Source: Deltaproteobacteria bacterium (lineage in GTDB: Bacteria; Desulfobacterota; Desulfobacteria; Desulfobacterales; Desulfatibacillaceae). Taken from it: a stretch of 6,955 nucleotides of DNA. Positions 1 to 5,724 of the stretch are shown piece after piece. A model generated the notes under the pieces. It was not told where the DNA came from, ran no database searches, and saw only the letters and a list, made by a program, of their open reading frames with translations. Each line of letters begins with the position of its first letter. Within the stretch, counting starts at the first letter, position 1. The stretch spans positions 1 to 6,955 of the forward strand of contig JAFDHW010000124.1 of the NCBI GenBank assembly GCA_019308705.1. Direction: 5' to 3'. The translations under genes and the position numbers were made by a program.

Positions 1-45
1 GCCTTGCCAGCACGGAAATCAGGCTTCGTGAATAATCCGGGTTAT
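1..45 (+). repeat. Palindromic intergenic repeat, right arm (cut by window start)
   Basis: Positions 1-41 are the exact reverse complement of 6846-6886, and 44 of 45 positions match when extended to 45 (against 6842-6886). The copy ends inward with the motif GTGAATAATCCGGG. By comparison with the fuller copy at the right edge, this is the outer arm of a larger palindromic element whose centre and other arm should lie to the left of the window. It contains no convincing coding sequence. Confidence 0.85.
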
Positions 46-111
46 AGTAAAATCCTGCGAACGAACGCAAAACCAGGGAGAACTTGCACGCCCGGAACGC
101 AACTTGCTCCA

Positions 112-131
112 GACAAGGGCTTTCCCCTGTC
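112..131. other. Small hairpin upstream of the candidate promoter
   Basis: GACAAGGG (112-119) can pair with CCCCTGTC (124-131) around the loop CTTT, with one A-C mismatch. No T-tract follows on either strand, so it is not a convincing terminator. CCTGTC occurs at 126-131 and again at 136-141, exactly 10 bases apart (one helical turn), just before the palindrome at 138-154. This could be part of a regulator-binding region; function unknown. Confidence 0.3.
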
Positions 132-137
132 CACACC

Positions 138-154
138 TGTCAAAAATCTTGACA
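138..154. promoter_or_regulatory. Candidate operator palindrome overlapping the -35 box
   Basis: TGTCAA (138-143), a 5-base spacer AAATC, then TTGACA (149-154) form a perfect 6-5-6 inverted repeat. Its right half is the -35 hexamer of the candidate promoter, so a dimeric regulator bound here would block RNA polymerase. I do not recognise the cognate regulator family from this half-site. Confidence 0.35.
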
Positions 155-178
155 CCACGGGTTTTTGCCTGTTAGTGT
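149..178 (+). promoter_or_regulatory. Candidate sigma70-type promoter for the 94-aa gene (and valS-nadC)
   Basis: A perfect TTGACA sits at 149-154. After an 18-base spacer comes TAGTGT (173-178), which matches the consensus TATAAT at its three most conserved positions (T1, A2, T6). A second -10-like hexamer, TATCAT, lies at 197-202 but has no good -35. The promoter would give a 5' leader of about 105-110 bases before the ATG at 294. Confidence 0.4.
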
Positions 179-220
179 GATCTTCAGGTCTGATTTTATC
201 ATAAGTGCAGAATGAATCCC

Positions 221-271
221 TTGTTGCGAATAGTGTTGGTGCACCTTTTTTCCGCTTTGCAACAAAAGCGG
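221..271 (+). promoter_or_regulatory. Structured 5' leader with two interacting hairpins
   Basis: CCGCTTT (252-258) pairs with AAAGCGG (265-271) around the six-base loop GCAACA. Those same loop bases, as GCAACAA (259-265), are complementary to TTGTTGC at 221-227. The two pairings therefore compete, or stack as a pseudoknot. The run TTTTTT at 246-251 precedes the second hairpin rather than following it, so this is not an intrinsic terminator on the plus strand. No T-box consensus is visible. A role in leader-mediated regulation is inferred only from geometry. Confidence 0.3.
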
Positions 272-293
272 GCCCCACACGCGAGGAGGGGCC

Positions 294-578
294 ATGGACG
301 ATGAACTGGAATACGGCTACGACGCCGGGGAGGAGGAGGACACCCTTTCCATCGGCATCGACCTTTCCGGCTCCGCCGACGAAATCGCGGTGGATACGCC
401 GGCAGAAGAAGGCCTGTCCGGAGCCGAGGACCCGGACCCGGCCGCCATCGCCACCCGCGTGGCCGAAGAAGTGCGCAAGGTGGTGGTAAAACGGATGGAA
501 TACCTCGTCACCGCCGCGGTGGAGGAAGCCGTCATCCGGGAGATCGAAAAGCTGAAAAAGTCCCTTGCCGGAGAGTAG
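294..578 (+). CDS. Small acidic hypothetical protein (94 aa) upstream of valS
   Basis: I do not recognise this protein. The ATG at 294 is preceded by a strong Shine-Dalgarno, AGGAGG (284-289), at ideal spacing, which makes this frame more credible than the overlapping frame starting at 205. The first 54 residues contain 18 Asp/Glu and no Lys/Arg, and look disordered. Residues 48-92 switch to an Ala/Glu/Val/Lys-rich stretch likely to be one long helix or coiled coil, including a VVV run at 63-65 and a Lys-rich end. There is no signal peptide, membrane segment or cysteine. The layout of acidic tail plus amphipathic helix would suit a protein-protein interaction or assembly role in the cytoplasm, but that is speculation. 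Two terminator-like hairpins separate it from valS, so it may be transcribed mostly alone. Confidence 0.72.
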   Translation: MDDELEYGYDAGEEEDTLSIGIDLSGSADEIAVDTPAEEGLSGAEDPDPAAIATRVAEEVRKVVVKRMEYLVTAAVEEAVIREIEKLKKSLAGE

Positions 579-602
579 CCCGGCGGGATGTTCGCCTTTG
601 AC

Positions 603-632
603 GGGGGACCGCATCCGGTCCCCCTTTGTTTG
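603..632 (+). terminator. Intrinsic terminator 1, after the 94-aa gene
   Basis: A perfect 8-bp GC-rich stem, GGGGGACC (603-610) with GGTCCCCC (617-624), has a 6-base loop and is followed by TTTGTTTG (625-632). It lies 24 bases after the stop of the 94-aa gene and is the strongest terminator-like structure in the window. Confidence 0.75.
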
Positions 633-634
633 CG

Positions 635-664
635 GGCTGCCGGAAAAGGCGGCCTTCGTTTTTT
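635..664 (+). terminator. Intrinsic terminator 2 / possible valS attenuator
   Basis: GGCTGCC (635-641) pairs with GGCGGCC (648-654), seven pairs with one G-U, around the loop GGAAAA. TTCGTTTTTT (655-664) follows. The T-run ends 20 bases before the valS ATG. It starts two bases after the T-rich tail of terminator 1, leaving no room for a conventional promoter between terminator and gene. It could be a back-up terminator or an attenuator controlling valS-nadC. Confidence 0.6.
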
Positions 665-684
665 GGAAACACGGGTAGAGAACC

Positions 685-3342
685 ATGAGCCAAACGGAAC
701 TGTCCAAAACCTACGAGCCGGCCGAGGCAGAAGCCCGCTGGTACGCGTTCTGGGAGCGTGAGGGACTGTTCTCCGGAGACCCCGAGCCGGGCAAGCCCCC
801 CTATTCCATCGTCATTCCCCCGCCCAACGTAACGGGCAAGCTGCACATGGGCCACGCCCTCAACGTGACCCTGCAGGACATCCTGTGCCGGTACCGCCGC
901 CAGAAGGGCGACAACGTGCTGTGGGTGCCCGGCACGGACCACGCGGGCATCGCCACCCAGAACGTGGTGGAAAAACAGTTGGCCGCCGAGGGAAAATCCC
1001 GCCACGAGCTGGGCCGGGAAGCTTTCATAAAGCGGGTGTGGGAGTGGCGCGAGGAATACGGAGGCGCCATCATCCACCAGTTGAAACGCCTGGGCGCGTC
1101 CTGCGACTGGTCCCGGGAGCGCTTCACCATGGACGAGGGGCTTTCCCGGGCGGTGCGCAAGGTGTTCGTGGAGCTTTATCACCAGGGGCTCATCTACAAG
1201 GGCGACTACATCATCAACTGGTGCCCCCGGTGCCGCACCGCCCTGGCGGACCTGGAGGTGGAGCACGAGGACCGCGAAGGCGGGCTGTACCACATCCTGT
1301 ACCCCTGGGCGGATGGCGACGGCGGCGTGGTGGTGGCCACCACCCGGCCCGAGACCATGTTGGGCGACACGGCCGTGGCCGTGCATCCCGAGGACGAGCG
1401 CTACCCGGACCACGGCAGGAAGGTCGTCCTGCCCCTCATGAACCGGGAGATCCCCCTCATCACGGACACCTACGTGGACCGGGAGTTCGGCACCGGCGCG
1501 TTGAAGATCACCCCGGCCCACGACCCCAACGACTTCGAAATCGGCCGGCGGCACAACCTGCCCTCGGTGAAGGTCATCGCGGACGACGGCACCATGAACG
1601 AACAGGCCGGCCCCTACGCGGGCCTGGACCGGTTCGCGGCCCGGAAGCGCATCGTGGAGGACTTAAAGGCCAAGGGGCTGTTGAAGTCCGTGGAGCCCTA
1701 CACCCACGCGGTGGGCCACTGCTACCGATGCAAGACCGTGGTGGAGCCCAACCTGTCCAAGCAGTGGTTCGTGAAGACCAAGCCCTTGGCGGAAAAGGCC
1801 ATGGACGCGGTCAAGCGGGAAAAGACCGTGTTCGTGCCCGGTCACTGGACCAAGACCTACTACGAGTGGATGGAGAACATCCGCGACTGGTGCATTTCGC
1901 GCCAGATCTGGTGGGGCCACCGGGTCCCGGCCTGGACCTGCCCTTCCTGCGGCGAGCTCATCGTGTCCATGGAGGACCCGGACGCCTGCCCCACGTGCGG
2001 GGACGCGAACCTGGAGCAGGAAACCGACGTCCTGGACACCTGGTTTTCTTCCGCCCTGTGGCCCTTCTCCACCCTGGGCTGGCCGGAAAGGACGCCCGAA
2101 CTTTCCCGGTTCTACCCCACGTCGGTGCTGGTGACGGCCTTTGACATCCTGTTCTTCTGGGTGGCGCGCATGATGATGATGGGCATCCACTTCATGGAGG
2201 ACGTGCCCTTCAAGGACGTGTACATCCACGCCCTGGTGCGCGACGCCGAGGGCAAGAAGATGTCCAAGTCCAAGGGCAACGTCATCGATCCATTGTCCGT
2301 TATGGACGATCTGGGCACGGACGCCTTTAGGTTCACCCTGGCGGCCTTCGCGGCCCAGGGCCGGGACATCAAGCTTTCCGTGGAGCGGGTGGAGGGCTAC
2401 CGCCACTTCATCAACAAGCTGTGGAACGCGGCCCGGTTCACCCTGGGCCACGTTTCGGGCATGAAGGGCGACCCGGCGGCCGCGGCCCCCGCCCCCGCCT
2501 CCCTGCCGGACAGGTGGATCCTCTCCCGGGTGGACGAGGTGGCCAAGACCGTGGAACGGGAACTGGAGGCCTACCGGTTCAACGAGGCCGCGGGCGCGCT
2601 GTACCAGTTCGTGTGGCACGAGTTCTGCGACTGGTACCTGGAGGCCATCAAGCCGGTGCTGTACAAGGAGGCGGGCGACCCCGAGCGGGCGGCCACCCTG
2701 GGCGTCCTGCGCCGGACCTTCCACGACATCCTGGTCCTGCTCCACCCCTTCATCCCCTTTGTCACCGAGGAACTGTACCACCGGCTGCCGGGCACTTCGG
2801 GCTCCATCATGCGCGCCTCGTTCCCGGCCCTGGCCCTGCCCAGGGACAGGGAAGCGGAACAAGGCATGGCCCTGGTCATGGAACTGGTCACGGCCATACG
2901 AAACGTGCGCAGCGAAATGAACATCCCGCCGGCCAAGACCCTTTCCGTGGTGATCCACCCCGCGGACGAAGGGGCCGTAGAGGCCCTTTCCCAAAACAGC
3001 CGCCTGGTGGAGAACCTGGCCCGGTTGGATTCGCTTTCGGTTTCCATGGAAGCCGCCAGGCCCAAGGGCGCGGCCACGGCCCTGGTGCAGGGCCACACCG
3101 TGTACGTGCTGCTGGAAGGCGTCATGGACTGGGACCGCGAACTGGCCCGGATAGACAAGGACATCGCCAAGGTCGAAGCCGAGATGGGCAAGCTCGACAA
3201 GAAACTTGCAAACCCCGGGTTCGTGCAAAAGGCGCCTCCCGAGGTGGTGGAGAAGGTGAAGGCTCAACGGGAGGAACTGGCGGAAAAGCAGGAGCGGTTA
3301 AAGACCAACATAGCGAGGGTGCGGGAGTTTCATGCCCAGTGA
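685..3342 (+). CDS. valS: Valyl-tRNA synthetase
   Basis: Class I aminoacyl-tRNA synthetase that activates valine with ATP and charges tRNA-Val in the cytoplasm. At 885 residues it is normal, full length for bacterial ValS. Visible in order: the HIGH motif as HMGH (54-57) within PPPNVTGKLHMGH; the CP1 editing domain, with TTRPETMLGDTAVAVHP at about 219-235; and the WCISRQIWWGH region. The catalytic core motif is DVLDTWFSSALWPFSTLGWP, and KMSKS is at 525-529. After these come the helical anticodon-binding domain (about 615-770) and a C-terminal coiled-coil tRNA-binding arm (about 815-885) rich in Lys/Glu heptads. CxxC pairs at 180-183, 346-349, 419-422 and 435-438 suggest zinc-binding knuckles, as in many non-enterobacterial ValS. 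An Ala/Pro-rich linker lies near residues 595-605. The Shine-Dalgarno is weak (GAGAA region before the ATG). The 3' end overlaps nadC by 11 bases. Confidence 0.98.
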   Translation: MSQTELSKTYEPAEAEARWYAFWEREGLFSGDPEPGKPPYSIVIPPPNVTGKLHMGHALNVTLQDILCRYRRQKGDNVLWVPGTDHAGIATQNVVEKQLAAEGKSRHELGREAFIKRVWEWREEYGGAIIHQLKRLGASCDWSRERFTMDEGLSRAVRKVFVELYHQGLIYKGDYIINWCPRCRTALADLEVEHEDREGGLYHILYPWADGDGGVVVATTRPETMLGDTAVAVHPEDERYPDHGRKVVLPLMNREIPLITDTYVDREFGTGALKITPAHDPNDFEIGRRHNLPSVKVIADDGTMNEQAGPYAGLDRFAARKRIVEDLKAKGLLKSVEPYTHAVGHCYRCKTVVEPNLSKQWFVKTKPLAEKAMDAVKREKTVFVPGHWTKTYYEWMENIRDWCISRQIWWGHRVPAWTCPSCGELIVSMEDPDACPTCGDANLEQETDVLDTWFSSALWPFSTLGWPERTPELSRFYPTSVLVTAFDILFFWVARMMMMGIHFMEDVPFKDVYIHALVRDAEGKKMSKSKGNVIDPLSVMDDLGTDAFRFTLAAFAAQGRDIKLSVERVEGYRHFINKLWNAARFTLGHVSGMKGDPAAAAPAPASLPDRWILSRVDEVAKTVERELEAYRFNEAAGALYQFVWHEFCDWYLEAIKPVLYKEAGDPERAATLGVLRRTFHDILVLLHPFIPFVTEELYHRLPGTSGSIMRASFPALALPRDREAEQGMALVMELVTAIRNVRSEMNIPPAKTLSVVIHPADEGAVEALSQNSRLVENLARLDSLSVSMEAARPKGAATALVQGHTVYVLLEGVMDWDRELARIDKDIAKVEAEMGKLDKKLANPGFVQKAPPEVVEKVKAQREELAEKQERLKTNIARVREFHAQ

Positions 3343-4201
3343 CGGGAAAACGAAGTGGTCCCCCCAGTGGGAGGCCGTGGCCGGGGTGGAGGACCTTATC
3401 ACCCTGGCCCTGGCCGAGGACGTGGGCCCGGGCGACGTGACCACCGACGTCCTGGTGGACCCGACCGCCACGGGCACGGGGAAGATCCTGGCCAAGGAGC
3501 CCCTGGTGGCGGCGGGGTTGCCCATCGCCCACCGAGTGTTTTTGCGCCTGGACCCAGACGCGGAGTTTTGCGCGCATCACCAAGACGGGGCCATGGTGGA
3601 GGCCGGAACCGTGCTGGCCACGGTGTCCGGCAACATGCGGGCGCTTTTGACCGCGGAAAGGACGGCCTTGAACTTTCTCCAGCGCCTTTCGGGCGTGGCC
3701 ACCTGCGCCCGGCACTGGGCGGCCCGGGCGGAATCGCTGCGCATCCAGGTGAGGGACACCCGAAAGACCACCCCGGGCTTCCGCGTGCTGGAAAAGTATG
3801 CCGTGCGGGTGGGCGGAGGAAAAAACCACCGCATGGGCCTGTTCGACGGCGTGCTCATCAAGGACAACCACATCGCGGCGTGCGGGTCCATCGCAAAGGC
3901 CGTGGCAAAAGCGCGGGAGGGCCTGCACCACCTCTTGCGCGTGGAGGTGGAGGCAAAAACCCTTTCCCAGGTGGAAGAAGCTCTTTCCGCGGGCGCGGAC
4001 GTGATCATGCTGGACAACATGGACGACGCCATGGTGGCCGAGGCCATGGAGAAAATCTCCGGCCGGGCCCTGGTGGAGGTTTCGGGCCAGGTGACCCCGG
4101 ACCGGCTGGCGGCCCTTTCCCGGCTGGGGGTGGACTTCGTATCCGTGGGAGCGCTCACCCACTCCGCGTCCGCCGTGGACATCAGCATGGACATCCGGTA
4201 G
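3332..4201 (+). CDS. nadC: Nicotinate-nucleotide pyrophosphorylase (quinolinate phosphoribosyltransferase)
   Basis: Converts quinolinate and PRPP to nicotinate mononucleotide, CO2 and pyrophosphate, the step where de novo NAD synthesis joins the pyridine nucleotide pathway. The length of 289 residues is typical. The N-terminal domain has the family signature EDVGPGDVTTD (29-39), and ERTALNFLQRLSGVAT (109-124) follows. The type II PRTase barrel carries DTRKTTPG (142-149) and GGGKNHRMGLFDGVLIKDNH (161-180). It continues with EVEAKT (205-210), IMLDNMD (225-231) and the phosphate-binding VSVGALTHS (270-278). Basic and acidic residues expected for quinolinate and PRPP binding (R110, R144, K145, H166, R167, K177, E207, D228) are all present, so the enzyme should be active. 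The start overlaps the end of valS by 11 bases, with GCGAGGG (3313-3319) as a likely Shine-Dalgarno, implying translational coupling. nadA and nadB are not in the window. Confidence 0.97.
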   Translation: MPSDGKTKWSPQWEAVAGVEDLITLALAEDVGPGDVTTDVLVDPTATGTGKILAKEPLVAAGLPIAHRVFLRLDPDAEFCAHHQDGAMVEAGTVLATVSGNMRALLTAERTALNFLQRLSGVATCARHWAARAESLRIQVRDTRKTTPGFRVLEKYAVRVGGGKNHRMGLFDGVLIKDNHIAACGSIAKAVAKAREGLHHLLRVEVEAKTLSQVEEALSAGADVIMLDNMDDAMVAEAMEKISGRALVEVSGQVTPDRLAALSRLGVDFVSVGALTHSASAVDISMDIR

Positions 4202-4213
4202 CGCGGGCCGCCT

Positions 4214-4789
4214 CTATTCCGGGATGAGCTGCATCTGCCGGTTGGTCACCTGCATGCCGTCTTTCATCTCCTTCAGGTTCTCGTGCAGCTTGTTGATGCC
4301 CTCCAGGGCGATCTGGCCCCGCTGGTCGAACTCCAGGTCGCCCGTCATGAATCCGCCTTCCCGGAAGAGCACCCCTTTCAACCGGTAGTAGACCTTGCGC
4401 GGGCCCTTGCGGCCTTGGACCCTCTGGATCACGCCGTCTAAGTAGGGTACCATGTCCACGTTGGAGGCGTAGGCGTAGATGGGCACCAGCACCGAGCCCC
4501 GGGGCGGAATGACCTCCTGCTGGTCCATGAGCCCCACCAGCATGCGGGTCCGCTCCAGGTAGAAGTCGCATTCCGCGCCGTTTAACACCACTTCCTCGGT
4601 ACCCCGGTTCAGCACCCGCAGATACAGGGTGAAGGAGGTCTCGAACAGGGTGCTCTGATCCACCTCGATATCGGACAGGAGGATTTCCGGCGTGCGTTTC
4701 CCGATTCCCACGGCGGCGCAGGAAAACAGGGAAAGCAGCACGGCGAAAATCCCGGCCAGGCAGGCGGCCCGGCCCAAGATTGCAGTCAT
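4214..4789 (-). CDS. LEA type 2 / WHy-domain lipoprotein
   Basis: Predicted exported lipoprotein of 191 residues. I chose the ATG at 4787-4789 because GGAGGG lies 5-10 bases upstream and the protein then begins directly with a signal peptide. An extended start at 4915 would put 42 unlikely residues in front. Residues 1-23 form a short n-region, a hydrophobic core (ILGRAACLAGIFAVLLSLF) and a lipobox LFSC with the lipidated Cys at 24. Phe at -2 of the lipobox is slightly unusual. Ala follows the Cys, which does not suggest inner-membrane retention. Residues about 35-145 look like the beta-sandwich of LEA type 2/WHy proteins (LEA14-like, COG5608 style): alternating strands such as TSFTLYLRVLNRGTEEVVLNG, a conserved N-rich turn and a PPRGSV segment. 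The C-terminal tail (160-185) is helical. The family is linked to desiccation or stress tolerance in some organisms, but the bacterial role is unclear. Its 3' end faces nadC across 12 bases. Confidence 0.82.
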   Translation of the reverse strand: MTAILGRAACLAGIFAVLLSLFSCAAVGIGKRTPEILLSDIEVDQSTLFETSFTLYLRVLNRGTEEVVLNGAECDFYLERTRMLVGLMDQQEVIPPRGSVLVPIYAYASNVDMVPYLDGVIQRVQGRKGPRKVYYRLKGVLFREGGFMTGDLEFDQRGQIALEGINKLHENLKEMKDGMQVTNRQMQLIPE

Positions 4790-4898
4790 TTGGCCCTCCA
4801 TCGGCCATTTTCCCTGATACCGAGTGAAAGCTAACCCCGGCAAAACAGGGTGTCCACAGCAGCCAGGACGTGACTCAAGTCTGTCATAAAGCTGATAG

Positions 4899-4915
4899 TT
4901 GCCATGGAATGGCAA
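4899..4915. promoter_or_regulatory. Candidate operator palindrome between divergent genes
   Basis: TTGCCAT (4899-4905), GGA, then ATGGCAA (4909-4915) form a perfect 7-3-7 inverted repeat. It sits between the lipoprotein gene and the C39-like gene, which are transcribed away from each other. The position is typical of a shared operator. It contains the ATG at 4904 that would begin an extended C39-like frame, which argues against that start. No clear -35/-10 pair could be assigned for either direction. Confidence 0.35.
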
Positions 4916-4943
4916 TCAAAACAGGAGCTTATAAACAACGGCA

Positions 4944-4985
4944 CCCCCGGCTTTTTTCGGAAAAACCTGGGGAAAACCGGTTTTT
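4944..4985 (+). promoter_or_regulatory. Folded AT-rich leader upstream of the C39-like gene
   Basis: CCCC (4944-4947) pairs with GGGG (4969-4972), GG (4949-4950) with CC (4966-4967), and TTTTT (4952-4956) with AAAAA (4961-4965). This gives an 11-bp imperfect hairpin closed by the loop TCGG. An alternative pairing joins AAAAACC (4961-4967) to GGTTTTT (4979-4985), and AAAACCGGTTTT (4973-4984) is a perfect palindrome. The first two structures are mutually exclusive, a layout seen in attenuators. The region reads as non-coding leader, supporting the downstream start at 5009. Confidence 0.35.
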
Positions 4986-5008
4986 TGGCTGGCAATAGCC
5001 TGAAATCG

Positions 5009-5581
5009 ATGAAACCTGTGGTCTGGAAACAATCGCGCATCAACACGTGCGGCCCGGCAAGCCTCATGGCCGCCCTCCACGAGTTGGGCATAGGCGGGCT
5101 TTCCGTGCAAAGGGAACTGACCATCTTCAGGCGCGTGCGCCACGCCTACATCCTGGGCTCCACCCCGGCCTACCTGGCCCGGTACGCCCTGGCCCAGGGC
5201 GTGGACGCCCGGCTGGTGCAAAAAACCCCTCTCCCTTCCCCGGTGCCGGGTAAAAACCCGGTGCAGCGCATCCTCCACGCCCACCTGTTCAAGGTGTACG
5301 CCAAAACCGCCGAGGAATACCGCTTAGCCGGGCTGCCCTTCGGCCAGTACCAGGAGGAATGCGACATCCTTCCCCCGCCTGGCCCGGACCTCTCCTCCCA
5401 GGCCATCTTTTTGGTCACGGATACAGACGGCGTGCTCCATTTCATCCTGGCCCGCCGCCACCAGGGTTCCCTGGTGGTGCTGGATCCGGACAAGGGGGTG
5501 AACACCCGGGTTTCGGGCCGGGAGTTCCTTGACCGCCACCGGCAGGACTTCATGGGCTACTGCGTGCTCCTGCGCCGCTAA
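5009..5581 (+). CDS. C39-like cysteine peptidase-fold protein (putative)
   Basis: Papain-like fold protein resembling the C39 peptidase family. From the chosen ATG at 5009 it has 190 residues. The motif KQSRINTCGPASLMAALHELG supplies a candidate oxyanion Gln (residue 8) and nucleophile Cys (14). GVLHFILARR supplies the His (144), and VVLDPD supplies the Asp (159 or 161), in the normal Cys-His-Asp order. No signal peptide, membrane segment or ABC transporter domain is present, so it is not a bacteriocin-exporter C39 protease. It may be a stand-alone cytoplasmic peptidase or a non-proteolytic relative such as an amidase or bacteriocin-like processing enzyme. The frame can extend to an ATG at 4904 (225 residues). 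The added 35 residues lie over a palindrome and hairpins and use AT-richer codons, so I consider them leader. Neither start has a good Shine-Dalgarno. Substrate unknown. Confidence 0.72.
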   Translation: MKPVVWKQSRINTCGPASLMAALHELGIGGLSVQRELTIFRRVRHAYILGSTPAYLARYALAQGVDARLVQKTPLPSPVPGKNPVQRILHAHLFKVYAKTAEEYRLAGLPFGQYQEECDILPPPGPDLSSQAIFLVTDTDGVLHFILARRHQGSLVVLDPDKGVNTRVSGREFLDRHRQDFMGYCVLLRR

Positions 5582-5611
5582 TCCACGCAGCCGCCGCACC
5601 CGGATTATTCG

Positions 5612-5640
5612 TTGAAATTTTGCCCGAAATGATATTTGAT
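5612..5640 (+). promoter_or_regulatory. Candidate promoter for the DUF523-DUF1722 gene
   Basis: TTGAAA (5612-5617, 5 of 6 to consensus) is followed, after 17 bases, by TTTGAT (5635-5640, 4 of 6). It lies in an AT-rich island within GC-rich surroundings, 85 bases before the ATG at 5725. Confidence 0.4.
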
Positions 5641-5645
5641 TTCGG
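5624..5645. promoter_or_regulatory. Palindrome over the -10 region, candidate operator
   Basis: CCGAAAT (5624-5630) and ATTTCGG (5639-5645) form a perfect 7-8-7 inverted repeat that covers the spacer and -10 of the candidate promoter at 5612-5640. It could bind a repressor. It has no T-tract after it, so it is not a normal terminator for the upstream gene. The regulator is unknown. Confidence 0.35.
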
Positions 5646-5724
5646 CATATCGGTGCTGGAAGCCGCTGGTTGAGCGACATTCACGGTCCTGCATACCCCG
5701 GCCGTTCGGAAAAGGGACCTGGCC

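Larger units (their letters stand above)
5599..5662 (-). repeat. Possible degenerate copy of the palindromic repeat arm
   Basis: CCCGGATTATTC (5599-5610) is identical to the first 12 bases of the right-hand repeat arm at 6846-6857. Further on, GATTTC (5638-5643) and CGGTGCTGGAAG (5651-5662) resemble GATTTCCGTGCTGGCAAGG of that arm, in the same order but with about 20 extra bases between. This may be an eroded or variant copy. The 12-base match is unlikely by chance in a window this size, but the rest of the alignment is loose. Confidence 0.4.

Noticed and set aside
221..293. T-box riboswitch for valS
   Set aside because: A T-box would be attractive before an aminoacyl-tRNA synthetase, but no T-box consensus or antiterminator bulge sequence is visible, and the leader precedes the 94-aa gene, not valS.
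205..489. Alternative plus-strand frame overlapping the 94-aa gene
   Set aside because: It has no Shine-Dalgarno at 205, a Pro/Arg-rich composition typical of an out-of-frame read, and the competing frame at 294 has an ideal AGGAGG.
42..707. 221-codon minus-strand open frame across the upstream region and the 94-aa gene
   Set aside because: It crosses the candidate promoter, leader and two terminators, and reads antisense to a frame with a strong Shine-Dalgarno. No family resemblance.
532..1554. 340-codon minus-strand open frame opposite the 5' part of valS
   Set aside because: Same reason: shadow of a real, strongly recognised gene, low-complexity His/Gly/Val composition, and it runs through both terminator hairpins.
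1663..3267. 534-codon open frame antisense to valS (minus strand)
   Set aside because: It lies wholly opposite valS, is rich in His/Gly/Arg/Val as expected from the complement of GC-rich codons, has no recognisable domain, and reflects codon bias.
4790..4915. Extended N-terminus for the lipoprotein (start at 4915)
   Set aside because: The extra 42 residues would precede the signal peptide, cover the operator-like palindrome and bypass a good GGAGGG Shine-Dalgarno placed for the ATG at 4789.
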